The notes: a model not told the origin generated them from the sequence alone. DNA of 64,000 nt from Ignavibacteriales bacterium (GCA_020635275.1 JACKAA010000002.1:186001-250000); one strand, 5' to 3'; counted from the stretch's first letter, positions 16,255-25,121 are shown. Numbers and translations are program-made.

Positions 16255-17253
16255 TTATGCTTTTTTAACTTCAAAATTCTTTAGAAAAACATTTTTACCA
16301 AGCTCAATAAATAACTGAATAACTAAATCATCTTGTTTTTCAGCAAGAGATAATGCTTTTTCAAAAAGCTCTAATAAATTTTTATATATAAAAACTAGTT
16401 TTTCTTGATCGAAAAAAACTTCAATATTGTTTTTAGTCCAACTATTATCAATACCAAATTGTTTGTAGAAACCTTTTAATACCAAGGTTTCTCTTCCAAT
16501 TTCCAGATCGGCTTTCGCATCACTTATATCATCTACAATTTGATTTGCAGATAAAGCTTTTAGTAACGCCTTAAGAATATCTTTACTTTTGCTTTCATCA
16601 ATTTGTGATTTATTAAAAACTACATGAAATAATGAAAGTAAGGGTGAGGTTTTGTAACCAAGTTCTTCTGAATCATTCCAATTAAACGGACATTCATTCC
16701 AAAGATTTCTTTTTTCAACATATTCTACTTCATTGTATTTTAGTCCGTAATAATTAAGAATATCAAAAGTATCTTTGGTTTTAAATACATCATTAAATAT
16801 TTGCTCAAAAGAGCGAATTAAATAATTGCCTAGGAATAAATAATCTTTGTTGCTTCCTTCGTCATCTGTGTAAATATCAATTAACCTATACCCCATCATG
16901 CCCATAAATTCAGCTTTAATAAGCTTTTCAAGATCCTTAGTATCAATTTCTAATTTGTTATACCAGATCCAAAATAGGAACATCCATGTATAAGTATTTA
17001 CTGATACATCATAATAAGTTATGCTTTTAAGTTTAGTTATCTGTTCACTATCATTTTTATCAACAGGCAAATATTCGTCTATAATTTTATCAGTTTCATT
17101 TCTGTAAAGTTCAGTAAATTTTTCGTAAGAAAAGTTCTTTAAAACTAAAGGAACTAGTGTCCGGAGAGGATGTTCCGTGCTGTTAGAAAGTACAGAAAAA
17201 TCTGTCTTTTCTATTTTCTTGAAAAGTGTATGGGAATAATTCAGATATTCCAT
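16255..17253 (-). CDS. Class 1 isoprenoid-synthase-fold protein
   Basis: The 332-residue, helix-rich, cytoplasmic protein shows two aspartate clusters with the order and spacing of class 1 prenyl or terpene synthases: RLIDIYTDDEGSNKDY near residue 130 and NQIVDDISDAKADL near residue 245. The second fits DDxxD well. In this fold such clusters bind Mg2+ and diphosphate. The rest diverges from polyprenyl, squalene and phytoene synthases that I know, so substrate and product are unknown. ATG 17253 is preferred to TTG 17256. A 39-codon gene follows after 50 bases, and a NatAB-type ABC exporter diverges upstream. It may instead be a non-catalytic relative. Confidence 0.6.
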   Translation of the reverse strand: MEYLNYSHTLFKKIEKTDFSVLSNSTEHPLRTLVPLVLKNFSYEKFTELYRNETDKIIDEYLPVDKNDSEQITKLKSITYYDVSVNTYTWMFLFWIWYNKLEIDTKDLEKLIKAEFMGMMGYRLIDIYTDDEGSNKDYLFLGNYLIRSFEQIFNDVFKTKDTFDILNYYGLKYNEVEYVEKRNLWNECPFNWNDSEELGYKTSPLLSLFHVVFNKSQIDESKSKDILKALLKALSANQIVDDISDAKADLEIGRETLVLKGFYKQFGIDNSWTKNNIEVFFDQEKLVFIYKNLLELFEKALSLAEKQDDLVIQLFIELGKNVFLKNFEVKKA

Positions 17254-17429
17254 CAATAAGTTTTGTTTTTTCTATATAATTAGGAATAAAACTGAATGTT
17301 AAAGTAAGATATTGTTTATTAAAACGCAATAAATTTTCTTATTAAGTTATTATGTAAAAAGAGATTACTAAATTATACTTAAAGTTATAGTTAAACTAAA
17401 TAAAACTTATATAAACTTTAATTTTTTAT

Positions 17430-17437
17430 TATTTTTG
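17430..17437 (+). promoter_or_regulatory. Possible -7 promoter element (TATTTTTG)
   Basis: TATTTTTG matches TANNTTTG and lies 58 bases before the ABC transporter start. No clear -33 TTTG accompanies it, and the region is very T-rich, so chance is likely enough to keep confidence low. Confidence 0.22.
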
Positions 17438-17494
17438 AACAAATCATAAATAATCCCGTCATAATAAATAACTTATAATATATCTAAGGTGAAC

Positions 17495-18424
17495 ATGAAC
17501 GCACTTGAAGTAAGAAATTTAACAAAGACATTTGATGGTATTACTGCCGTAGATAATGCAACATTTGAAGTTCCGGAAGGTTCGATTTTCGGACTAATTG
17601 GGAGAAACGGCGCCGGAAAAACTACTACAATCAGAATGATGATGAATATTTACATGCCGGATTCCGGAGAAGTAATTTTGAGAGGCACTAAGGTTGGGCA
17701 AAATTTTAAGAATAAAGTCGGTTATTTACCCGAAGAAAGAGGACTCTATAAAAAAATGAAAGTTTGGGATACACTTTTATTTTTCTCTGAAATTAAAGGC
17801 AACGCAGGAAAAAATGTACAGAAAAAGGCAAATGAGTACTTAAAGAGATTTGATTTACTTGATAGAAAAAATTCCAAAATTGAAGATCTGTCAAAAGGTA
17901 ACCAGCAGAAAATTCAATTTATTTCTACAATATTGCACGAGCCAGAATTTATAATACTTGACGAACCATTCTCAGGTCTTGACCCGATAAATACAAATTT
18001 ACTTAGAGAAATTATTGTTGAGGAAAAAAAGAAAGGTAAAGTAATTATTCTCTCAACACACTTAATGGATTTTGCAGAAAGAATGTGTGATCATATTGCA
18101 ATGATAGATCACGGTAAAATTATACTTAACGGGTCACTTAATTCCATTAAGCAAAAATATGCACAAAAAAATATTAGTCTTACTTACAAAGGAGATTTAT
18201 CCTTCCTGAACTCAAATCCAATAATTGAAAAAATATCTGATTACGGAAATTCGACCGGAATAAAAGTTAAAGATGCATCTTACATTCAACAGTTATTAAA
18301 GTTACTGATTGAAAATAAAATTGAAGTTAAGAATTTCAGCGCTAACGAAATTTCACTTCAGGAAATATTTATTGAACTTGCCGGTAAAGATGAACATGAA
18401 TTGATGGAGGTAGCAAATGTTTAA
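17495..18424 (+). CDS. ABC transporter ATP-binding protein, NatA type
   Basis: A 309-residue ATPase with Walker A GRNGAGKTT, the signature LSKGNQQK, Walker B FIILDEPFSGLDP and the switch histidine in ILSTHLM. The C-terminal extension after the ATPase core is the arrangement of NatA/CcmA-type ABC-2 exporters. It powers export through the permease encoded next. ATG 17495 has TAAGGTG five bases upstream; GTG 17489 overlaps that site and is less likely. It overlaps the permease gene by eight bases. Sodium export is the classic role of NatA, but substrates of such pairs vary. Confidence 0.92.
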   Translation: MNALEVRNLTKTFDGITAVDNATFEVPEGSIFGLIGRNGAGKTTTIRMMMNIYMPDSGEVILRGTKVGQNFKNKVGYLPEERGLYKKMKVWDTLLFFSEIKGNAGKNVQKKANEYLKRFDLLDRKNSKIEDLSKGNQQKIQFISTILHEPEFIILDEPFSGLDPINTNLLREIIVEEKKKGKVIILSTHLMDFAERMCDHIAMIDHGKIILNGSLNSIKQKYAQKNISLTYKGDLSFLNSNPIIEKISDYGNSTGIKVKDASYIQQLLKLLIENKIEVKNFSANEISLQEIFIELAGKDEHELMEVANV

Positions 18425-19685
18425 TTACAGAATTTTGGGATTATTAAAAAGAGAACTTAACGAAAAACTGCTTTCCAAAACTTTTATAATTATGACATTA
18501 GCTCTACCCGCGCTAATGTTTTTAATTATTGGAGTTCAAACACTTTTAATGTCTTACGAAGGCGATGAAGATACAAAATTGGAATTAATTACAGAATCTG
18601 ATTTACTAACAAATAAATTCAAAACTGAATTAGATGAACTTCCATTTATAAAAAACAACTATTATAGTTTTGAATATAATACGATGAGCAAGGAATCATT
18701 TAAAGATTATTTGGAAAATAAAAAAGAAGATCTGTTAAGTGAAAAAATACAAGGTATATTTTTCTTTTCTGATTCCTCGAAAGAAAGTAAAATAATTGAA
18801 TATTATTCCAAAGCACCAAAAAATGCAACGATTACACAAAAGTTAAATTCATATTTCAACAAAGTTTTAGTAGAAAATTATTTTATTAATAAAAATCTAT
18901 CAGAAAATGATTTAGACTTTGCAAGAAAAAGGGTCGATTTTACAGGCTACAAAATTTCTAAAGATCAAGATATTGAAGAAGAAGGATACGGTGGTTTAAT
19001 TTTATCTTATATATTAACTTTTCTTTTGTACATCAGCTTAATAATGATGGGACAAATGACAATGCAGTCAGTAATGGAAGAAAAAACAAGCAGAGTTGTT
19101 GAAGTTTTACTTTCCTCGGTTAACAGTAAAGAATTGATGACATCTAAAATTTTTGGAGCCGCAATTACCGGTGTTATTCAAATGGCTGTTTGGCTTACTC
19201 CAATTGTATTGGTTTCATTTACAACAATTTTTGCATTACCAACAGAGTTAGCTGTAAATATTACAGTTGGACAAATAATTTACTTATTGTTTAATTTCTT
19301 TTTGGGTCTACTTACATTTCTTGGTTTATTCGCAATGATAGGCTCAATATTTGAAAATGCACAGGAAGCACAATCGGGCATGTGGCCGGTTTTAATGTTA
19401 ATTATGATTCCATTTTTCATTGCACTTTCTATGGTTAAAAATCCTTCAAATCCAATTGTAGAAATTGCATCAATGTTTCCATTTGCAAATATAATTGTTA
19501 TGCCAGCGAGAATGACCTTGATAGATGTTCCGCTTTGGCAATTCATACTTTCAATAGTTGTAGCAATTGCTACTATTATTGCAATTTTTCCTGTTGCAGG
19601 CAAAATTTTTAGAATTGGAATTTTACGCACCGGTAAAAAGCCAAAATGGTCGGAAGTTGTAAAATGGCTGAAGTATAAGGATTAG
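18417..19685 (+). CDS. ABC-2 type permease, NatB type
   Basis: A 422-residue membrane protein. One N-terminal helix (residues about 22-45) is followed by a large extracytoplasmic domain of about 150 residues and then five or six helices, the NatB layout. The conserved stretch VMEEKTSRVVEVLLSSVNSKELM in the cytoplasmic loop identifies the ABC-2 family. It pairs with the ATPase whose gene overlaps it by eight bases. The cargo is not evident. The pair diverges from the isoprenoid-fold enzyme across 240 bases. Confidence 0.92.
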   Translation: MFNYRILGLLKRELNEKLLSKTFIIMTLALPALMFLIIGVQTLLMSYEGDEDTKLELITESDLLTNKFKTELDELPFIKNNYYSFEYNTMSKESFKDYLENKKEDLLSEKIQGIFFFSDSSKESKIIEYYSKAPKNATITQKLNSYFNKVLVENYFINKNLSENDLDFARKRVDFTGYKISKDQDIEEEGYGGLILSYILTFLLYISLIMMGQMTMQSVMEEKTSRVVEVLLSSVNSKELMTSKIFGAAITGVIQMAVWLTPIVLVSFTTIFALPTELAVNITVGQIIYLLFNFFLGLLTFLGLFAMIGSIFENAQEAQSGMWPVLMLIMIPFFIALSMVKNPSNPIVEIASMFPFANIIVMPARMTLIDVPLWQFILSIVVAIATIIAIFPVAGKIFRIGILRTGKKPKWSEVVKWLKYKD

Positions 19686-19706
19686 ATATGTTATTGAAAA
19701 TTTTGT

Positions 19707-20405
19707 ATGAAAGATGAAATAATTTCATATCGTGAAATGTGTGACAGAGAAAATGTTCAAACTTTGCAAAGAGGAATGAATTTTCGATTAAATCGAAATT
19801 ATTCAGTTATTCTAATGTCACAAAGAAAAAATGCTCCGTACAATGATAAAATATTTGATGATGGATTTACAATTGAATATGAGGGGCACGACATTCCCAA
19901 AAAAGATGGAATAAAAAATCCAAAATCAATTGACCAACCAAGAAATACAAAAACTGGTAAACTCACTCAAAATGGATTATTTGCTAAATCAATTGAGAAT
20001 TATAAATCAAAAAAATCTTTCCCAGAACTTGTAAGAGTCTATGAAAAACTATTTGATGGAGTTTGGTCAGAAAAAGGATTTTTCAAACTTCTAGATTATA
20101 AATATCAAAAAGATGAAAATGGCAGAAAAGTTTTTCGTTTTATATTAGAAGAAACAGATTTCGAATTAAGTGATGAAGTTATTTCAAGACAAAAATTAAA
20201 ACCAAGAACCAGAATAATTCCAAGTAACGTAAAAAAGGAAGTCTGGAAACGAGATGGTGGGAAATGTGTACTTTGTGGCTCAACAGATGAATTACATTTT
20301 GACCATGATTTACCTTATTCAAAAGGTGGAACAAGTATTTCTGTAAACAATGTAAGGATTCTTTGCGCGAGACATAATTTAGCAAAATCAGATAAAATAG
20401 AATAA
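19707..20405 (+). CDS. HNH endonuclease with possible SRA-like N-terminal domain
   Basis: The C-terminal 65 residues are a textbook HNH domain: VWKRDGGKCVLCG, LHFDHDLPYSKGG, NVRILCARHNLAKSDK, with zinc cysteines and the His-Asn-His triad in place. The N-terminal 160 residues include YSVILMSQRKNAPYNDKI and FTIEYEGHD, which resemble the strand pattern of SRA-type modified-base readers (an SIVLSGG..D..GD..IYTG-like pattern). If right, the protein would cut DNA with modified cytosines, as McrA-like enzymes do. The HNH call is firm; the SRA call is an inference. No methyltransferase partner is adjacent. Confidence 0.85.
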   Translation: MKDEIISYREMCDRENVQTLQRGMNFRLNRNYSVILMSQRKNAPYNDKIFDDGFTIEYEGHDIPKKDGIKNPKSIDQPRNTKTGKLTQNGLFAKSIENYKSKKSFPELVRVYEKLFDGVWSEKGFFKLLDYKYQKDENGRKVFRFILEETDFELSDEVISRQKLKPRTRIIPSNVKKEVWKRDGGKCVLCGSTDELHFDHDLPYSKGGTSISVNNVRILCARHNLAKSDKIE

Positions 20406-20429
20406 ATTCTTTAAATGCAATACAACAAA

Positions 20430-20491
20430 CAATGCGAAGCGGCTACCTTTATGATTAGTGGAGAAAATTGTACCGTTAAAAACCGCCATTG
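20430..20491. repeat. Imperfect inverted repeat, weakly attC-like
   Basis: CAATG-cgaa-GCGG at one end pairs with CCGC-CATTG at the other, leaving a four-base bulge on one arm and about 40 bases between arms. Bulged arms flanking a small gene recall integron attC sites, but no integrase or repeated family is seen, so this may be only a local hairpin after the HNH gene. Confidence 0.25.
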
Positions 20492-20550
20492 TCAGAATTT
20501 ACAAAATGTTTAAAGTATAGAGATTAGTAATTTTCTAAAAGGTGAAAATT

Positions 20551-21009
20551 ATGTTAAATCAAAAATTTAAGTTTTCTACCAAAATGAAGATTGCTGAGAT
20601 ATTAGAAAAATTAGAAGAAATTACAACTAACAAAACAATATTAGGTAACGTTGAAATTAGAGATGATTATTTTGGCAGCTATAACAAATCTGGCTTTAAT
20701 TTTATAAAATCTGGCGCAAGACCACTCGGTACAAATATCTTAAATTCAAAATTTATTGAGCATGATTTAAATACTGAAATATTTGTTTCAATTAAACCAA
20801 GTACCGGGACTATATTTATGTATTCAATAATTATTTTAATTATGTTAATTGGAATTATTGTAAGTAATATCAATTTTAACATTATTAAGTTAATAACTTT
20901 GATCTTTCTTTTAATGATACCGTTAATGATTGCATATTTCTCAATAATAATGGATTCAAAAAAAGCTAAAAAATTTTTATCAGAAGTATTTCAGACAAAA
21001 GAATTATAA
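20551..21009 (+). CDS. Small membrane protein of unknown function
   Basis: The first 90 residues are soluble and basic. Two long hydrophobic helices with a short turn follow at about residues 90-135, then a short lysine-rich tail (DSKKAKKFLSEVF). ATG 20551 is chosen because AAAGGTG lies just upstream; GTG 20542 is inside that site. No family is recognised. It stands alone between the HNH and acetyltransferase genes. Confidence 0.55.
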   Translation: MLNQKFKFSTKMKIAEILEKLEEITTNKTILGNVEIRDDYFGSYNKSGFNFIKSGARPLGTNILNSKFIEHDLNTEIFVSIKPSTGTIFMYSIIILIMLIGIIVSNINFNIIKLITLIFLLMIPLMIAYFSIIMDSKKAKKFLSEVFQTKEL

Positions 21010-21058
21010 AATTTACACTCATATTGAATGCTACATCAAAAACCAAGGTATCAATAAA

Positions 21059-21637
21059 ATGGAAATTGAAATAAAACCTTTGACTAAAGAACTAAAAGAC
21101 GATTATTTGTATCTCTTTGATAATATGATCCACAAAGAACATCCAGATTGGTCAAAATGTTATTGTAACGATTATCATTTTCTTGGTGATGTGGAATCGT
21201 GTACACTTGAGAACAGCCGGGAAATGATAATAGATCGTATAAATATGAATGAATTGCAAGGCTATTTGGTTTTTGAAAATGATAGACCAATCGGATGGTG
21301 TAATGTGAACAATAGATTAAATTTCCAACGATTATTAAGAGACTATGATTTGATCAATAATACTGATGAAAAAGTTTGTTCAGTTGTCTGTTTTTTGATA
21401 CATCCTGATTATAGAAGAAAAGGAATTACTCAAAAAATTCTTGAAAAAATTATTTCAGATTATTCAAATAAAGATTATGACTATATTGAATCGTATCCTA
21501 AAAAAGGAGATCCAAGCTCAAGTAATTTCAATGGTACCTTGGAACTTTATAAAAGAAATGATTTCAAGATATGCAAGGAGTATGATACTTACTACTTAAT
21601 GAGAAAAAAATTAAATAAAGATACAATATTGTGTTAA
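21059..21637 (+). CDS. GNAT family acetyltransferase
   Basis: A 192-residue GCN5-type N-acetyltransferase. The acetyl-CoA binding motif A appears as VVCFLIHPDYRRKGITQKILEKI, with the RRKG loop that holds the pyrophosphate. The N-terminal region with HPDWSKCYCNDYHFLG is shared with a group of small-molecule acetyltransferases of unknown acceptor. The C-terminus has the family NGTLELYKRNDFKI strand-helix. It stands alone and may be a cargo-like single gene. Confidence 0.85.
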   Translation: MEIEIKPLTKELKDDYLYLFDNMIHKEHPDWSKCYCNDYHFLGDVESCTLENSREMIIDRINMNELQGYLVFENDRPIGWCNVNNRLNFQRLLRDYDLINNTDEKVCSVVCFLIHPDYRRKGITQKILEKIISDYSNKDYDYIESYPKKGDPSSSNFNGTLELYKRNDFKICKEYDTYYLMRKKLNKDTILC

Positions 21638-21940
21638 AATAATAATCGTAATAGTAGCAAATTCAAAGATTGTATTCCGAATAAGTATTAGTGTAACTTA
21701 AAAGTAAATTGCATTGCAGTCAGATACTATTCATATAAGCAACCGTTGAATTTAAATAAAAGAGTTTTGGCTAAGCAGAGTATGACAACCAAATCAATAT
21801 TATTACATTCTGATAACTGGAGAGAGGTAAAAACTTCAAAATCAAGTAGTTATAAAAATGTTTATATATGAGTATTAGTTATACTGCCAAAATGATAATT
21901 AATTTTGCTTATATTATATTTGTAAATAAAATAGAAGATT
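21638..21940. other. 303-bp intergenic stretch without a supported gene
   Basis: No convincing gene or strong hairpin is visible. A 29-codon frame starting at 21781 lacks a ribosome-binding site. Near the right end TATATTTG (21915-21922) matches the TANNTTTG element and could serve the downstream nucleotidyltransferase gene. It may be degenerated former coding DNA. Confidence 0.4.
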
Positions 21941-22240
21941 ATGAATAAACTTGATTTAAAAAATAAAATTATAGCTTCATTAAAGGACCAAAAAGAAATT
22001 GAAAAAATAATAATCTTTGGTTCATTTAATAATAGCGATACACCTAATGATATTGATATAGCTGTTGTACAAAATAGTTCAGAAAATTATCTTACACTTG
22101 CATTAAGATATAGAAAGTTAATAAGAAGTGTATCCAAAGAAATTGCTGTTGACGTTTTCCCAATATTAAAGAATAATCAAAATAGTTTTTTCTTGAATGA
22201 AGTTTCTTCCGGAGAAATAATTTATGCAAGAGGAAACTAA
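21941..22240 (+). CDS. Minimal nucleotidyltransferase (MNT domain)
   Basis: A 99-residue protein with the polymerase-beta-fold signature: IIIFGSFNNSDTPNDIDIAVV has the GS motif and the DxD pair of aspartates, with a third acidic position in AVDVFP. MNT proteins transfer nucleotides, typically AMP, to a partner. The next gene, overlapping by 17 bases, encodes a HEPN protein, giving the familiar MNT-HEPN two-gene module. In the MntA/HepT system MNT is the antitoxin that adenylylates the HEPN toxin. Whether this pair is a toxin-antitoxin system is not certain. Confidence 0.85.
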   Translation: MNKLDLKNKIIASLKDQKEIEKIIIFGSFNNSDTPNDIDIAVVQNSSENYLTLALRYRKLIRSVSKEIAVDVFPILKNNQNSFFLNEVSSGEIIYARGN

Positions 22241-22610
22241 ACTATGGTTAAAATATTCTCAAGAAAATTTTAAAGCAGCTAAAGTTCTTCTTGAGAGTCA
22301 ACTTTTTAACCCTTGCCTACAAAATATCCAACAATCTATTGAAAAAGCACTAAAATCATTATTTATTGAACATAAAATTCAATTTAAGAAAACTCACAAT
22401 ATTTTAGAGCTAAAATCAATTCTTGAAAGTAAAAAAATATTAGTAGAATTATCAGAAGATGAATGTGATTTTCTAGATAGTATCTATTTGCCAAGTAAAT
22501 ATCCTCTAGGAAGTGCATTGCCATATTTTGAACCTGATGAAAAAATATGTAATAATTCTTTACTATTAGCTAAAAGAGTTATTAGAGAAGTAGAAATTTT
22601 ACTTAAGTAA
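22224..22610 (+). CDS. HEPN domain protein, partner of the MNT protein
   Basis: A 128-residue helical protein with the HEPN pattern WLKYSQENFKAAKVLL, then LQNIQQSIEKALKSLF and THNILELKSIL. This fits the HEPN group (PF05168-like) that usually accompanies MNT proteins. The RX4-6H RNase motif and the RX4HXY motif of HepT toxins are not visible, so ribonuclease toxicity is unproven; many such pairs may instead bind nucleotides. The gene overlaps the MNT gene by 17 bases, so translation is coupled. Confidence 0.85.
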   Translation: MQEETKLWLKYSQENFKAAKVLLESQLFNPCLQNIQQSIEKALKSLFIEHKIQFKKTHNILELKSILESKKILVELSEDECDFLDSIYLPSKYPLGSALPYFEPDEKICNNSLLLAKRVIREVEILLK

Positions 22611-22747
22611 CAGTATCACCAATACTTGCCAATAACTACTTTTTAAAAAGTAAGAAAATGGGCTGAAAAACCTAAATGAGTAGAATTTATCAATAGCTGA
22701 CGTAAAAAGATTAGCAGCATGTCATATTCAAAATTGGATAAATAAAA

Positions 22748-23590
22748 ATGTTTAATGATTTAGAGAAAATTAATTCGCGACCACAACCATTTGAGATTTA
22801 CACAGCAGATGAATTATGGACAGATGAACATACTTCAAAAAAGATGCTTGAATTTCATCTTAATGAGAATATTAATGTTTCATCTAGAAATAAAAAATTC
22901 ATTGAACAGTCTGTAGATTGGATTGTATCAAAATTTGATATCAATGACACTTCTAATATCTGTGATTTCGGCTGTGGACCGGGACTTTATACAACTCGTT
23001 TTGCAGAAAATGGCGCAAATGTCACCGGCATAGATTTTTCAAAAAGATCTATTGAATACGCTAAAAATTCAGCAAAAGAAAAAAATTTGGAAATTGATTA
23101 CGTAAACCAAAATTATCTTTTGTATGACACAGAAAAAAGATTTGATCTAATTACTATGATAATGTGTGACTTTTGTGCTTTAAGTCCCTTGCAAAGAGAA
23201 TATCTGCTTCAGATATTCTTTAAAATTCTAAAACCAAATGGTTCGATATTATTAGATGTTTATTCATTAGAATTATTTAAGAAATTAGAAGAAAAATCAG
23301 AATACGGAATTAATTTACTTAATGGGTTCTGGTCGCAAGAAAAATATTACGGTTTTTTAAACACTTATAAATATGAAATTGAAAAAGTAATTCTGGATAA
23401 ATATACCATAATTGAAAAAAATAGAAATCGAGTTATTTATAATTGGCTGCAATTTTTTAATAAAGAATCGTTAGTTCAAGAATTTGAAAAAAATAATTTT
23501 ATTGTTGAAGCTGTATATTCAGATGTTGCCGGAAATAAATTTGATTTGAATAGTGATGAGATTGCAATTATTGCAAAGAAAGCTGTTTAA
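22748..23590 (+). CDS. Class I SAM-dependent methyltransferase
   Basis: A 280-residue protein with the Rossmann SAM site: motif I CDFGCGPGLYTTRFAENG, the acidic ribose-binding end of strand 2 in VTGIDFS, and FDLITMIMCDFCALS as motif IV. It has an extra N-terminal segment of about 70 residues and a C-terminal beta region, as in small-molecule methyltransferases. The substrate is unknown. It begins a run of three different methyltransferases on the same strand. Confidence 0.87.
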   Translation: MFNDLEKINSRPQPFEIYTADELWTDEHTSKKMLEFHLNENINVSSRNKKFIEQSVDWIVSKFDINDTSNICDFGCGPGLYTTRFAENGANVTGIDFSKRSIEYAKNSAKEKNLEIDYVNQNYLLYDTEKRFDLITMIMCDFCALSPLQREYLLQIFFKILKPNGSILLDVYSLELFKKLEEKSEYGINLLNGFWSQEKYYGFLNTYKYEIEKVILDKYTIIEKNRNRVIYNWLQFFNKESLVQEFEKNNFIVEAVYSDVAGNKFDLNSDEIAIIAKKAV

Positions 23591-23677
23591 ATTACAATTA
23601 ACTAAAAGTTTTCTCGACAGAGCTGAGCAGACATAAAACATTTAATCTATTAAAAGAAATTAGAACTATTTTACAGA

Positions 23678-24448
23678 ATGAAATCTATTGAAGAATCAGT
23701 AGTTACTGCTATGGATGGAAGTAATCCGCTTTTATTTCTCTACTTGCCGTATATTTTGCAAGATATTTGGGAATTAGGTGCATCACCTGAAATAATTATT
23801 AATTTAATTAAGAAACACAAATCAAATTACACAAATTTAAAAATATTAGATCTTGGTTGCGGAAAAGGAGCAGTATCTGTTAAAGTTGCAATAGAACTTA
23901 ATTGCAGTTGCTTTGGTATTGATGCTATTAAAGAATTTATTGAAGTAGCCAATTTAAAAGCAAAAGAATATGGGGTTGATAACTTATGCAAATTTAAAGT
24001 CGGTGATATACGAACAGAAAACTTAAATGAGGGAAAATTTGATGTAATTGTATTAGGTGCAATTGGACCAATTTTAGGAAATTATGAAAAGACTTTAACT
24101 AAATTGAAATGTTCTTTAAACAACTATGGAATTATAATTATTGATGATTCCTATGCAGAAGATAAAATTTCTAATGTTGACAAAAATTCACAGACAAAAT
24201 CTTCAATAATAATGGATGCCAACAAAGCTGGAATGAAATTATTGGATGAAGTTATATTTCCTAAAAATGAATTAAAATCTTCAAATGAATTTATATTTTT
24301 AAAACTTAAGAAAAGATGTGAAGAGTTAATAATTAAAGAACCCAGGAACAAAAATCTATTTGAAGAATACATTCAAATTCAAATGAATGAAAATTATAAC
24401 TTGGAAAATAATTTAGTTTGTTCAACTTTGGTATTCGGTAAAGTATAG
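23678..24448 (+). CDS. Class I SAM-dependent methyltransferase
   Basis: A 256-residue methyltransferase. Motif I is ILDLGCGKGAVSVKVA, followed by CFGIDAIKEFIEVAN (SAM ribose) and FDVIVLGAIGPILGNY (motif IV). The C-terminal half is unusually long and charged and ends with LVCSTLVFGKV. It is only moderately like its upstream neighbour, so the two are not a recent duplication. The next methyltransferase starts three bases after its stop, so the two are cotranscribed. Substrate unknown. Confidence 0.85.
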   Translation: MKSIEESVVTAMDGSNPLLFLYLPYILQDIWELGASPEIIINLIKKHKSNYTNLKILDLGCGKGAVSVKVAIELNCSCFGIDAIKEFIEVANLKAKEYGVDNLCKFKVGDIRTENLNEGKFDVIVLGAIGPILGNYEKTLTKLKCSLNNYGIIIIDDSYAEDKISNVDKNSQTKSSIIMDANKAGMKLLDEVIFPKNELKSSNEFIFLKLKKRCEELIIKEPRNKNLFEEYIQIQMNENYNLENNLVCSTLVFGKV

Positions 24449-24451
24449 TTA

Positions 24452-25078
24452 ATGAAAAACACCTGGCTAGAAATTGACTTAAGTGATTATGAAAATCATA
24501 TGGCACTTCCTAATATTGCACAAGCTCAGTACCTTTCAAATTTTTTATCAAATATTGTTAAAACTTATCAGCCAAGCTCATTAGCCTTATTAGGTTGTGC
24601 CGGCGGAAATGGTTTGGAAAAACTAATTGGTAAATCAATAAATAAAATTATTTGTGTTGATATAAATCCAAATTACATTTCTACAGCAAAAAACCGATTT
24701 GAAAATAAATTTAATGATATTTATTTCATCTGTTCTGATATTACTTCTACTGATTTTAAAATTGAAAAAGTAGATATTATATTTGCCGGACTTATTTTTG
24801 AGTATGTCGATTTAAATATAGCAATAAGAAATATTTCTAACTTTCTTAATAGAAATGGTAGACTTGCAGTAATTCTTCAGCAGCAAAGTGAAAATATACC
24901 AGAAGTTTCTCCAAGTGAATATAAAAGTTTAGAGAAATTAAGTGAGATTTTTAAATTTGTCTCCAATGAAGAATTAATTGAGTTTTGCATAATTTACGGT
25001 TTGGAGTTAATTTCTATAAATACTGTTCAGCTTGATTCTGGCAAAATATTTTCAGAATTGTTATTTCAAAAAACTTAA
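24452..25078 (+). CDS. Class I SAM-dependent methyltransferase
   Basis: A 208-residue methyltransferase with a variant motif I (LALLGCAGGNGLEKL, where the usual aspartate/glutamate-x-GxGxG is changed to LGCAGGNG). The ribose-binding IICVDINPNYISTAKNRF and FICSDITS follow. FAGLIFEYVDLNIAIRNI is the motif IV/V area. It starts three bases after the previous methyltransferase and probably shares its transcript. The changed motif I may alter SAM binding; the substrate is unknown. Confidence 0.8.
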   Translation: MKNTWLEIDLSDYENHMALPNIAQAQYLSNFLSNIVKTYQPSSLALLGCAGGNGLEKLIGKSINKIICVDINPNYISTAKNRFENKFNDIYFICSDITSTDFKIEKVDIIFAGLIFEYVDLNIAIRNISNFLNRNGRLAVILQQQSENIPEVSPSEYKSLEKLSEIFKFVSNEELIEFCIIYGLELISINTVQLDSGKIFSELLFQKT

Positions 25079-25121
25079 AATTAATTAGATGTAAACCACC
25101 ACAATTTTCTGTTAAATACAA

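Noticed and set aside
21781..21870. 29-codon frame in the 303-bp intergenic stretch
   Set aside because: It has no ribosome-binding site and no recognisable features, and its length is what chance would give.
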